Part shown: positions 24,644 through 33,150 of the stretch, piece by piece
How positions within the stretch are numbered: position 1 is the stretch's first letter
Layout of the letters: the number at the start of each line of letters is the position of its first letter
Source of the DNA: BRH-c54 sp965284565
GTDB taxonomy: Bacteria; Bacteroidota; Bacteroidia; Flavobacteriales_E; Vicingaceae
Direction of reading: 5' to 3'
DNA: 64,000 bases
Assembly: GCA_965284565.1 (NCBI GenBank)
Contig: OZ260100.1
Coordinates: 1,054,001-1,118,000 of the forward strand
The notes under the pieces: model-generated
What the model saw: the letters and a program-made list of their open reading frames with translations, nothing else
What the model was told of the DNA's origin: nothing
Databases searched by the model: none
Translations under genes and position numbers: made by a program

Positions 24644-27600
24644 CTTTCTTCTACATAAAATAAATCGTCAAATGGCGAATTTATTGGTGCTCCCAAATTT
24701 ACAGGTGTTGCCCAAGAATTTGTCTTATCATCCCAAGAACTTTTAAACACATCATACCCTCCCATACTTCCATGAGCTGTAGAACTAAAATAAATTGTTT
24801 TACCATCGGCACTTAAAAACGGGTAATCTTCATCTCCTGAAGTATTAATAGCTTCTCCTATATTTACGGGGTTTGTCCAAGTATTATCAGGTAATTTTTT
24901 CATTAAATAAATGTCTTTTCCGTTGTCTTTATTATCGCCATAACTTGCAAAATAAATCATGGTTTTATTTTCATTAAGGTACATAGTAGGCTTAAATCCT
25001 TCTTTTTTATCAATATCCGAAAGCATGTCATCTGGAGCTAACAATAGTTTGGCGTTAGTTTTAACTGAGCCGTAAATAGTATGGAAATTATCCGTTTTTA
25101 CACTTTTCTTTTCCAGTACTTCAACCGGCTTAGGGTTATTTACTATGTTTTTTCCAAATTTGCTCAATACAATTTCATTCTCAATATCTTTTTCTGATAA
25201 TTCATTTTCTGTTGCTAAAGATTTATATTTTTCATAGGCAACAACGGCTCTTTCAAATCGGTAAGCTAGGTGGTTTGTTTTTCCAAGCATATAAAAAACA
25301 TCGTAAGGAATTGATTTGCTTGTTGCAGCAAGTTCTAAATAGTTTAAAATTTTCTCATACTCTTTAGAAATATAAAAAAGACTTTTTCCGTACATGTAAG
25401 CTTGCTTTTCTGATAAATCAATTAGTGGTGCAATTTTTTCAAAAGCTTGAGCAGCTTGTAAATATTGTTTATTGGTATAAAACTGTTGTGCATCTTTTAA
25501 TAATTGCTTTTGTTCTGTTGAAAGCAATTTTATTTTATTTTCTGTTGTATTTTGTTGTTTGTTCTGATTGTTTTCTGGAATGTCAAAATCTTTTTTAGTT
25601 AATTGATAAATGGGTGCATTTTCAGCTTCTTGTTGAGTGAAAAAGTTATCTACATTTAATATTTCAAAACGACCTTCTTTTTTTAATCTGATATTCTGCC
25701 TCAATGGAAACGATTCGTTTTGAAAAGGAATTGTTACAAAAGCAGTGTGTTCTCTATAATTAAAGTTGGTAGTAATGTTAAATTCATATTTTACTCCTGG
25801 AATTAAAGCCATTAGGTAATTTCCATTATTGCTATTGGTATTATAAATGCCAGCTATTTCCTGATTATTGGTGTTGTAAACCGTAATGGTCGCCTCAAAA
25901 TCAGGAATAGAATCTTGAGTCATAAAATGACCTTTAATAATAGTGAGGGTTAAAGGAGGTTTGGGTGTTTTTATTTTGTACAACTCGTAGTTTTCTGCAA
26001 CATTTCTTCTATTGGAAATGAAATAAGCTTGTTCTCCATTTTGAGCGGGAACAAACATAAAATCATCATAAGGAGAATTGATAGGGTAGCCCATGTTGAT
26101 GGGTTTTCCCCAAGATTCGGAAATTTCATTTCTAGTGGATTTAAAGATGTCTAAACCTCCCATGCTATTATGTCCTTCAGAAGCGAAATAAAGTGTTTTT
26201 CCATCAGGAGTTACATAAGCATGACTTTCGTTATATGGGGTGTTAATATGTTCTCCTAAAGTTTTTGGGATGCTCCATTTATCTCCACCAATTAAAAAGT
26301 TTACAAATAAGTCTTTGCCATTACTTTCTGTTAAGCCATAACTTGTTTGTATCATTTCATTTTGAATTGTTTTAAACATCCAAAGTTGTTCTTTCTTTTT
26401 TTCGTCAATAGGAGAAATGAAAAAAGTTGTTTTTTCCAGTAAATTGTCTTTATTTATTTCTTCAGGAAAAATTTTGTTTAGTTTGCTAATATTGGCAGTT
26501 GTTTTGGAAATAATTTCCATATCATATTGTTCTTGCACTATTATTTTTCCATTATTACAAAACGCCAACAACCTATCTATATTAAGTGTTTGAATTTCTT
26601 TTGGCGTAGCTTTTTCTTTAAAGTTTTTAAAGGCGATTTCTGCTCTAGCAAAATCTGCCCAAGAATGATAAATTATCCCTAAATAATAATGAACATCATA
26701 AGGAATGTTATTGCCATTTAAAGCCCTTTGCAAAAATGGAAGAGCTTTAAGTTTGTTTTGTTCTATATGAAAAGAGCTTACCCCTATTTTATAATTAATT
26801 AAAGCATCATTTAAATCATAAGCTAATAACTCACGATAAAGTTGTCCGGATGTTTTGTAATCTTTCTTTTGAAAAGCTTTTTCAGCCAATTCGGGTTTTT
26901 TATTTTCTAACTCAGCTTGTTTTTTTAAGGCTTCATCAATGTTTTCAAACTGAAGTTCTTTAATTTCTCTTCTGCCTAGTTCCTCTGCGTCAAAAACAGC
27001 AGACTCATAAAGTTCTATGCGTTCTTTTTTATCAAGATTTTCATCATAAACAGTAAGTAAAAACAGGGTAGGTTCTTTTTCTTCTATTATCCAAGTGTTT
27101 AAAGTGTGTTTTATAGGTTCTTCATCTATTTCTAAGGTAATTTTTTGTTTAGAAATTTCGTCAACAATATTGGTGCTGGCATAGGCAGGGATTTCAATAG
27201 TCTTTTTTATTGGAGCATAGCCATAAGTGTTGATTACAAATTCGTATTTTACATTTGGAATAAGAATTACCAAATAATTCCCTGTTTTAGGATTGGTTTT
27301 ATAAACACCAACTAACTCATCAGTTGAGATATTGTAAACAGAAATTTCTGCTTTTCTCATGTGAGGATAACCTTTTACCTCAAAATTTCCTTTAATAATT
27401 GTTGATGAAATGCCGCTTTGGTTTGTACGAGCTTTATACATGGTAAAAGTTCCATCATCAGCATCTCGGTTAGAAATGAAATAATAAATTTGCTGATTAC
27501 TTTTAATAGTGTCTGTTGGGATGACAATAGCAGCACTGATATTGGTTATTGCTCCAAGGTAAAAAATAACAAATAAAACTATTTTAAAAACTACCTTCAT
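24640..27600 (-). CDS. Exported PD40/TPR protein with two repeated modules (986 aa)
   Basis: An exported protein with a signal peptide (MKVVFKIVLFVIFYLGAI, ending near ISAA). Two copies of one unit follow: a strand pair YFISNR...LYK, a carboxypeptidase-regulatory-like domain (GVYKTNPKTGNYL in copy 1, GIYNTNSNNGNYL in copy 2), a Glu/Lys-rich linker with TPR-like helices, and a PD40 propeller with TPDGKTLYFAS or SADGKTIYFSS followed by GHNSMGG or AHGSMGG. There is no OmpA domain. Each PD40 ends in PINSPYDDF or PINSPFDDL; the last copy stops there, so its final blade is missing, while the N-terminus begins with one (see findings). Role is unknown; outer-membrane or periplasmic. It sits between the aminotransferase and omega-amidase genes. 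Confidence 0.85.
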   Translation of the reverse strand: MKVVFKIVLFVIFYLGAITNISAAIVIPTDTIKSNQQIYYFISNRDADDGTFTMYKARTNQSGISSTIIKGNFEVKGYPHMRKAEISVYNISTDELVGVYKTNPKTGNYLVILIPNVKYEFVINTYGYAPIKKTIEIPAYASTNIVDEISKQKITLEIDEEPIKHTLNTWIIEEKEPTLFLLTVYDENLDKKERIELYESAVFDAEELGRREIKELQFENIDEALKKQAELENKKPELAEKAFQKKDYKTSGQLYRELLAYDLNDALINYKIGVSSFHIEQNKLKALPFLQRALNGNNIPYDVHYYLGIIYHSWADFARAEIAFKNFKEKATPKEIQTLNIDRLLAFCNNGKIIVQEQYDMEIISKTTANISKLNKIFPEEINKDNLLEKTTFFISPIDEKKKEQLWMFKTIQNEMIQTSYGLTESNGKDLFVNFLIGGDKWSIPKTLGEHINTPYNESHAYVTPDGKTLYFASEGHNSMGGLDIFKSTRNEISESWGKPINMGYPINSPYDDFMFVPAQNGEQAYFISNRRNVAENYELYKIKTPKPPLTLTIIKGHFMTQDSIPDFEATITVYNTNNQEIAGIYNTNSNNGNYLMALIPGVKYEFNITTNFNYREHTAFVTIPFQNESFPLRQNIRLKKEGRFEILNVDNFFTQQEAENAPIYQLTKKDFDIPENNQNKQQNTTENKIKLLSTEQKQLLKDAQQFYTNKQYLQAAQAFEKIAPLIDLSEKQAYMYGKSLFYISKEYEKILNYLELAATSKSIPYDVFYMLGKTNHLAYRFERAVVAYEKYKSLATENELSEKDIENEIVLSKFGKNIVNNPKPVEVLEKKSVKTDNFHTIYGSVKTNAKLLLAPDDMLSDIDKKEGFKPTMYLNENKTMIYFASYGDNKDNGKDIYLMKKLPDNTWTNPVNIGEAINTSGDEDYPFLSADGKTIYFSSTAHGSMGGYDVFKSSWDDKTNSWATPVNLGAPINSPFDDLFYVEER

Positions 27601-27667
27601 TTTGGAATTTTAAAACCCGAAAGGTAATAATTATAAGACAGTTATAAAAAGTTTGTATTTAAGAGTT

Positions 27668-28828
27668 TTAAACAATTTTGTTCATTATTTCAGCTGCATT
27701 TTCAAGTGTATTCTCGTTTTTGGCAAAGCAGAAGCGTAAGATTTTTTCATCCATGTGTTGATTATAAAAAACAGAAACAGGAATTGCTGCTAACTTGTGC
27801 TCTATAGTAAGTCTTACTGCAAAATCAGTATCTTTTTCATCCGAAATATTTTTATAGCTTAATAACTGAAAATAAGTGCCTTTTGAAGGCAAGATTTCAA
27901 ACTTAGAGTTTCGTATTACAGAGGTGAAAAAATCTCTTTTTTGTTGATAAAAAGCACTTAAGGATAAGTAATTATTTTCATTTTTAAGGTACTCTGCTAA
28001 GGCATATTGAGCAGGCGTATTTACCGAAAAAACAACATATTGATGCACTTTTCTAAACTCGCTCATTAAGGTTTCTGGAGCAATACAATAACCCATTTTC
28101 CAACCAGTATTATGAAAGGTTTTTCCGAAAGAAGAGATGATAAAAGAACGCTCTGCTAACTTTGGAAACATTGATGCACTATAATGTTTGTGTTTATCAA
28201 AAATAATATGTTCATATACTTCATCACTTAATACTATAATATCAGTATTAGCAATAAGTTTTTCTAAAGCTAAAAAATCATCTTTAGAAAATACTGTTGC
28301 TGTTGGGTTATGAGGTGTATTTATAATAATCATTTTTGTTTTAGGATTGATTAATTTCCTAACATGAGTCCAATCTATTTTGTAATCTGGAGCATGCATT
28401 TGAACAATTACCGATTTTCCACCATTGAGCTCTATGGCTGGTTCATAGCAATCATAAGCAGGAGTAAAAATAATTACTTCATCATCTTCATGAACAACAG
28501 CAGTAATAGCTGTGTAAATGGCTTGTGTCGCTCCAGCCGTCACTGTAATTTCTGTGTCGGGATGATAAATAGCCCCATAAAGTTCTTCTGTTTTAGTTGC
28601 TATTTGTTCTCTCAACAACATTAATCCAGCCATAGGAGCATATTGGTTATGTCCGTTTTTCATGGCTGTTCTTACTAAGTCATGTAAAACTTCATCACTA
28701 CCAAAATCGGGAAACCCTTGTGATAAATTGATAGCATTATGCTCTTGAGCTAATCTGCTCATTACAGTAAAAATAGTAGTACCAACCTTTGGCAATTTTG
28801 ATTTTATTAGTCCTGGATATTCGGGCAT
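27668..28828 (-). CDS. PLP-dependent aminotransferase, methionine/glutamine (YbdL/KAT) type
   Basis: A 386-residue class I/II aminotransferase. The Schiff-base lysine is Lys236 in SSFGKTFHNTGWKMGY, a phrase typical of the YbdL/kynurenine aminotransferase branch. Asp202 in LSDEVYEH is the pyridine-nitrogen contact, and NTPHNPT gives the Asn that contacts the cofactor. Members of this branch use methionine, glutamine or aromatic substrates; with glutamine as donor they make 2-oxoglutaramate, which the omega-amidase two genes downstream would remove. The helicase gene is 25 bases upstream, so this is likely the second gene of that operon. Confidence 0.88.
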   Translation of the reverse strand: MPEYPGLIKSKLPKVGTTIFTVMSRLAQEHNAINLSQGFPDFGSDEVLHDLVRTAMKNGHNQYAPMAGLMLLREQIATKTEELYGAIYHPDTEITVTAGATQAIYTAITAVVHEDDEVIIFTPAYDCYEPAIELNGGKSVIVQMHAPDYKIDWTHVRKLINPKTKMIIINTPHNPTATVFSKDDFLALEKLIANTDIIVLSDEVYEHIIFDKHKHYSASMFPKLAERSFIISSFGKTFHNTGWKMGYCIAPETLMSEFRKVHQYVVFSVNTPAQYALAEYLKNENNYLSLSAFYQQKRDFFTSVIRNSKFEILPSKGTYFQLLSYKNISDEKDTDFAVRLTIEHKLAAIPVSVFYNQHMDEKILRFCFAKNENTLENAAEIMNKIV

Positions 28829-28853
28829 AAATTCAGATTTTTATTAATCGAAA

Positions 28854-30068
28854 TTACGATTTTTGTTTTTTTCTAAAGTTATTATTCTTTTTGTGATGAA
28901 ATGGTTTTTTAGCTGTTATCTTATATTCTGGTCCGGCTTCAAAACCTTCTGGTAGCGGTAGTTTTTTTACCTCTTTGTCAATTAATTTTTCAATTTTGGA
29001 GAAATTGTAAACATCATCAGCATTAATAAAAGTAATGGCTAAACCAGTTCCATTATCACCTCTGGCGGTTCGTCCAATTCTGTGCACATAATCTTCTGCA
29101 TCCGAAGGGATATCGTAATTCAGTACAATATCAATTCCTTTAATATCTATCCCTCTTGATAGGATATCTGTGGCAATCAAAATATGTACTTTTTTGTTTT
29201 TAAAGTCGAGTAATACTTGCTCTCTTTCTTGTTGTGTTAAGTCAGAATGAATAGCTTTTGCAGGTAAATTTTCTTTTGTAAGGGTTTTGGTAATTTCCTT
29301 AACGGAAGTTTTACGAGATGAAAAAATAATAATATGCTCATTCATTTTACCACTCAACAAATGCTTTATTAGATTTATTTTTTGGTGATTATGAACTAAA
29401 TAAGCCACTTGCATAATGCCTTCGTTAGGTTTGGCTATGGCAATACTTAAAGTTACTGGGTTTTTTAATAGTTGATTAGACAATTGTCTGATTTTGGGAG
29501 GCATGGTAGCCGAAAAAAGTAAGTTCTGACGATTTGGAGGCAATTTTTTAGCAATACCCGTAATGTCTTCATTAAAACCCATGTCTAACATTCTATCGGC
29601 TTCATCTAAAATAAAATGTTTAATGCCCGAGGTGTCAAAATAGCCCATATTGAGGTGGGAAATAATTCTCCCTGGAGTACAAATAACAATATCCGCACCA
29701 GTGGTAAGAGCCTTTTTTTCAGCATCAAAGGTTTTTCCATCTCCACCACCATAAATGGCGATAGAAGTAGCGTTGGTAAAGTAGCTAAAACCTTCTATTT
29801 GTTGGTCAATTTGCATTGCCAACTCTCTTGTAGGAACAATTACCAAGGTAGAAACTTTTCCTGAAGAGCCATTTTTAGCAATACTGTTTAATATTGGCAA
29901 AACAAAAGCGGCTGTTTTTCCTGTTCCTGTCTGGGCACAAGCAATCATGTCTTTATTTTCCATAATGGCAGGAATAGCTTGTTGTTGAATAGGGGTTGGT
30001 TTGTCAAAGCCCATAGCATCAAGAGCTTGGCTAACGGAGTCTTCAAAATTAAAATCGGAAAATGTCAT
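28854..30068 (-). CDS. DEAD-box RNA helicase
   Basis: A 404-residue ATP-dependent RNA helicase with all standard motifs: AQTGTGKT (45-52), PTREL (79-83), DEAD (155-158), SAT (186-188), and HRIGRTARG near the end of the core, with a Q motif TPIQQQAIP at about 25-33. The C-terminus has a basic tail (HHKKNNNFRKKQKS), usual in RhlE-like bacterial proteins that act in ribosome assembly or RNA decay. A consensus promoter lies just upstream and it probably starts the helicase-aminotransferase-PD40-amidase operon. Confidence 0.93.
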   Translation of the reverse strand: MTFSDFNFEDSVSQALDAMGFDKPTPIQQQAIPAIMENKDMIACAQTGTGKTAAFVLPILNSIAKNGSSGKVSTLVIVPTRELAMQIDQQIEGFSYFTNATSIAIYGGGDGKTFDAEKKALTTGADIVICTPGRIISHLNMGYFDTSGIKHFILDEADRMLDMGFNEDITGIAKKLPPNRQNLLFSATMPPKIRQLSNQLLKNPVTLSIAIAKPNEGIMQVAYLVHNHQKINLIKHLLSGKMNEHIIIFSSRKTSVKEITKTLTKENLPAKAIHSDLTQQEREQVLLDFKNKKVHILIATDILSRGIDIKGIDIVLNYDIPSDAEDYVHRIGRTARGDNGTGLAITFINADDVYNFSKIEKLIDKEVKKLPLPEGFEAGPEYKITAKKPFHHKKNNNFRKKQKS

Positions 30069-30092
30069 GTATTGTTATAAATTATTAATTAC

Positions 30093-30121
30093 CAAAGGTA
30101 ACCAATTTAATTGAGTACAAA
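30093..30121 (-). promoter_or_regulatory. Predicted promoter of the DEAD-box helicase operon
   Basis: On the minus strand TTTG (30121-30118) is followed after 17 bases by TACCTTTG (30100-30093), matching both parts of the Bacteroidota consensus. The predicted start near 30086 gives an 18-base leader before the ATG at 30068. Confidence 0.65.
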
Positions 30122-30466
30122 AAAGGATTTTATTTTAGCTATTTTGTTCAGTATAGAAATTGGTATAGTTTTATAATTATACGCTCTTTTTCTTGATAAA
30201 AAGAGCCAAAAATCAAGAACAAACACCAAATCCTGTGTAATCTTTTCCCACAAGTCCATCGCATTTCCTGGTCCGATTACTTCGGATTTCGCACCGTTTG
30301 TTCAAAAGCCCTCGCTCGGGTTTTAGGTGTTAGTAATTAGTTTTTTTATAATTGAACTTTATATTTAGGATAGGATTATTCCTCAATTAAACATTAAAAT
30401 TAACATTGTAATAAAGTAGGCATAATTTACTATAGACACCTTGTAAAGTAGCTTTGCAGAAAAAAC
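30122..30466. repeat. Intergenic stretch with a repeat-like element and a hairpin, no gene seen
   Basis: No reading frame is convincing here. A perfect 9-bp hairpin lies at 30183-30206 (GCTCTTTTT with its complement, loop CTTGAT). About 30225-30330 is richer in G/C than the flanks and includes the phrases CCAAATCCTGTG, GCATTTCCTGGTCCG and GCCCTCGCTCGGG, which resemble interspersed intergenic elements of other Bacteroidota (from memory). The end at 30449-30456 is a -7 box (separate entry). Confidence 0.5.
30449..30456 (+). promoter_or_regulatory. -7 box for the second MarC gene
   Basis: TAGCTTTG is an exact TAnnTTTG match ending 10 bases before the ATG at 30467. That gives a very short leader. 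No -33 box is clear. Confidence 0.45.
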
Positions 30467-31099
30467 ATGGAAATATTTTTATTTGCTTTTGCTGCATTAT
30501 TCTCCGTAATTAATCCTTTAGGAACAGTACCGGTATATGTTGGGTTAACACAAGATGAATCCTTAGCTGAAAGAGCTAGAACTTCGTTGCTAACATCAAT
30601 TAATGTAGTAGTTATTTTACTCATTGCATTCTTTGTAGGAAACTACATTTTAAAATTCTTTAATATTAGCTTAAACTCGCTCCGAATTGCAGGAGGGTTA
30701 ATTATAACTTCTTCTGGTTTTGCTTTGCTTACGGGTAGTTTTGTAAAACATAAAGGGTTAAAAAACAAACGAGTTCAAAAGGATTTAGATAAGAGAGAAC
30801 GATTTTCTCTTACTCCATTAGCCATTCCAATGTTGGCAGGTCCGGGGTCTATTTCTTTATTGATTTCTTACAGAGAACTACACGAAAGTATATTAAACAT
30901 AACAGCTATAATTGCTGCTATTTTTGCGGTAGGGTTAGCTACTTATCTTATATTAAGAAGTTCTTTTTTAATTGTAAAATTTATGGGAGCTTCTGGAATA
31001 AATGCCATATCAAGAATAATAGGCTTTATTGTAATTGCTATTGGAATAGAGTATATAAGTGTTGCTGTTGTTAGTATTGTTAGGGGAATATTGGGGTAA
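30467..31099 (+). CDS. MarC-family (UPF0056) membrane protein, second paralogue
   Basis: A 210-residue multispanning inner-membrane protein of the MarC family; no proven function. It starts FLFAFAALFSVINPLGTVPVYVGL, has a central loop with charged residues (KHKGLKNKRVQKDLDKRERFS, about residues 100-120) absent from the first paralogue, then LTPLAIPMLAGPGSISLLIS and the C-terminal helices. Six membrane segments fit the family. The first paralogue is at 4960-5547. Confidence 0.88.
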   Translation: MEIFLFAFAALFSVINPLGTVPVYVGLTQDESLAERARTSLLTSINVVVILLIAFFVGNYILKFFNISLNSLRIAGGLIITSSGFALLTGSFVKHKGLKNKRVQKDLDKRERFSLTPLAIPMLAGPGSISLLISYRELHESILNITAIIAAIFAVGLATYLILRSSFLIVKFMGASGINAISRIIGFIVIAIGIEYISVAVVSIVRGILG

Positions 31100-31156
31100 T
31101 TATTAAAATGAGGTTTAACATAGTAAAGAAAAGTTTTTTTAATAGTTAAATTAATA

Positions 31157-31164
31157 TACTTTTG
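31157..31164 (+). promoter_or_regulatory. -7 box for the LamG type IX cargo gene
   Basis: TACTTTTG is an exact -7 consensus 26 bases before the ATG at 31191. No clear -33 element is seen in the A/T-rich upstream sequence. Confidence 0.4.
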
Positions 31165-31190
31165 CCGCGCACTAAAAAAAATTAAAAATC

Positions 31191-33059
31191 ATGAAATCTC
31201 TATTATTTATTACTGCTTTTTTTATTAGTATAACTTTTTCTAAGGCTCAAAACCCTGGTAATTCGTTGCATTTTGATGGTGCTAATGATTATGTTTCCGC
31301 CCCTCTTCCTACGGTTTTTTCTAATATAAATACAAGTAATATCACTATTGAAACCTGGATAAAACCTCAGGCTAGTGTTTTTTCTAGAGTAGTTTTTGCT
31401 CAGTTAAATGCTTCCAACTTTATTTCTGTTTCTACTGGTGGTTCAAATCAAATTTATTTTTATATTAATAATACAGTAGGTGAGGTAACCAATGCAAGTT
31501 TGCCATTGAACCAATGGACTCATGTAGCTTGTACATGGAATGGCACAACACAACAAACAGAAGTATATTTTAATGGAGTACTTCAAACAACTAATGGTGG
31601 AGGTTCTTCATCTACAGGTACTGATAATATGATGACTATTGGAAGTAGAACTAATGGAGCTCAATATTTTAATGGAGAGTTAGATGAATTAAGAATTTGG
31701 GATGTAAAACGTTCTGTTTGTGATATTAATAGTTCTATGAATTCAGAGTTTACTCAAGCTCAACCTAATTTGGTAGCTTATTATAATTTCAACCAAGGAG
31801 TAGCAGGAGGTAATAATTCAGCTGTTACTTCTTTGTTAGATTTCACTACTAATCATAATGGAACATTAAATAATTTTATGCTTGGAGGAACAACTTCTAA
31901 TTGGGTAAGTTCGGGTGCTGTTATTAATCAAGTTAATCAAAATAATGGAACTATTAATTCTATTGATACTCGTATTGAATGTGGTTCATTGCTATGGATT
32001 GACGGTAATACCTACAGTTCAAATAATAACACCGCTACACACACTTTAGTTGGAGGAAGTGTTAATGGATGTGATTCTATAGTAACATTAAACTTAACTA
32101 TAAATAGTAATAATACTGGAACTGACATTATTAGTGCTTGTGATAGTTATACTTGGATTGACAATGTAACTTATACATCAAGTAATAATACCGCTACACA
32201 TACCTTAACAGGAGCAAATGTTAATGGTTGTGACTCTGTAGTTACATTAAACTTAACTATAAATAATAGCTCTAATGGAACTGACATTGTTAGTGCTTGT
32301 AGTAGTTATACATGGATTGATAATGTAACTTATACATCAAGTAATAATACAGCTACACATACTTTAACAGGAGCAAATGTTAATGGTTGCGACTCTGTAG
32401 TTACATTAAACTTAACTATAAATAATAGTTCTAATGGCACTGATATAGTTAGTGCTTGTGGTAGTTATACATGGATAGATAACGTAACCTATACATCAAG
32501 TAACAATACCGCTACACATACCTTAGTTGGAGGAAATATTAATGGATGCGACTCTATAGTTACGCTTAATTTAACTATCATAAATGTCGATAATTCCGTA
32601 ACTAACAACACCCCTACCTTAACAGCAAACCAAAGTGGTGCTAGCTATAGATGGTTAGATTGTGACAATGGGAATGCTGTAATAACTGGAGAAACTTCTC
32701 AGAACTTTACAGCAACAGTAACAGGAAACTATGCTGTAGAAATAACAGTGGGAAATTGTATTGACACATCTGCTTGCGAAAATATTGTTGTTGTTGGAGT
32801 TGATAAAGAAAAAACAAACTTTAATGTTTCTATCTTCCCTAATCCAACAAATGGTTTAATTACAATTAATTTTAATGATGGGTTAAATCAGAAAACTAAT
32901 TATACTGTAACATCTATTGAAGGGAAAGTTATTACTACTCAAACTAATATTGTAACAAATAATGTAATTATAGACCTAAGCAATGAAAGTAAAGGAGTTT
33001 ACTTCTTAAAAATTAACAGCGGAAATAATAATGCTGTTTATAAGCTTATTAAACAGTAA
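31191..33059 (+). CDS. Type IX-secreted LamG-domain protein with four tandem 53-residue repeats
   Basis: A 622-residue secreted or surface protein. In order: a signal peptide ending near SKAQN; a LamG/concanavalin-like domain at about 25-235 (NSLHFDGANDYVSAP, then WTHVACTWNGT, then GELDELRIWD); a short linker; four 53-residue repeats at about 266-464 each with WIDG/WIDN and GCDS-VVTLNLTI; an Ig-like module (ANQSGASYRWLDC onwards); and a C-terminal type A sorting domain starting IFPNPTNG and ending VYKLIKQ. The sorting domain directs export by the type IX system and cell-surface attachment. Adhesion or polysaccharide binding is a fair inference for LamG, not proven. It has its own -7 box and a strong terminator. 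Confidence 0.9.
   Translation: MKSLLFITAFFISITFSKAQNPGNSLHFDGANDYVSAPLPTVFSNINTSNITIETWIKPQASVFSRVVFAQLNASNFISVSTGGSNQIYFYINNTVGEVTNASLPLNQWTHVACTWNGTTQQTEVYFNGVLQTTNGGGSSSTGTDNMMTIGSRTNGAQYFNGELDELRIWDVKRSVCDINSSMNSEFTQAQPNLVAYYNFNQGVAGGNNSAVTSLLDFTTNHNGTLNNFMLGGTTSNWVSSGAVINQVNQNNGTINSIDTRIECGSLLWIDGNTYSSNNNTATHTLVGGSVNGCDSIVTLNLTINSNNTGTDIISACDSYTWIDNVTYTSSNNTATHTLTGANVNGCDSVVTLNLTINNSSNGTDIVSACSSYTWIDNVTYTSSNNTATHTLTGANVNGCDSVVTLNLTINNSSNGTDIVSACGSYTWIDNVTYTSSNNTATHTLVGGNINGCDSIVTLNLTIINVDNSVTNNTPTLTANQSGASYRWLDCDNGNAVITGETSQNFTATVTGNYAVEITVGNCIDTSACENIVVVGVDKEKTNFNVSIFPNPTNGLITINFNDGLNQKTNYTVTSIEGKVITTQTNIVTNNVIIDLSNESKGVYFLKINSGNNNAVYKLIKQ
31986..32582 (+). repeat. Four tandem 159-bp coding repeats in the LamG gene
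   Basis: Repeat starts are at 31986, 32145, 32304 and 32463, an exact 159-bp period, each encoding 53 residues beginning with SYTW or SLLW and ending in the cysteine before the next repeat. The last copy is cut to about 40 residues. Copies 2 and 3 differ at about 11 of 159 bases, nearly all silent. Confidence 0.9.
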
Positions 33060-33077
33060 ATAATCAATATATTTAGT

Positions 33078-33107
33078 AAAAAAGAGACTTGGACAAGTCT
33101 CTTTTTT
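33078..33107. terminator. Bidirectional hairpin terminator
   Basis: AAAAAAGAGACTT (33078-33090) pairs with AAGTCTCTTTTTT (33095-33107) across GGAC. It lies 20 bases after the LamG stop and 44 bases past the stop of the convergent phosphatase gene, and is U-rich in both directions. Confidence 0.85.
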
Positions 33108-33150
33108 ACATTTAATTCTATTAAAATATAAATGATTTCTAGGTCATTCG

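Noticed and set aside
31986..32582. CRISPR-like periodic repeats
   Set aside because: The repeats are contiguous, 159 bp long, code for protein in frame and lack variable spacers.
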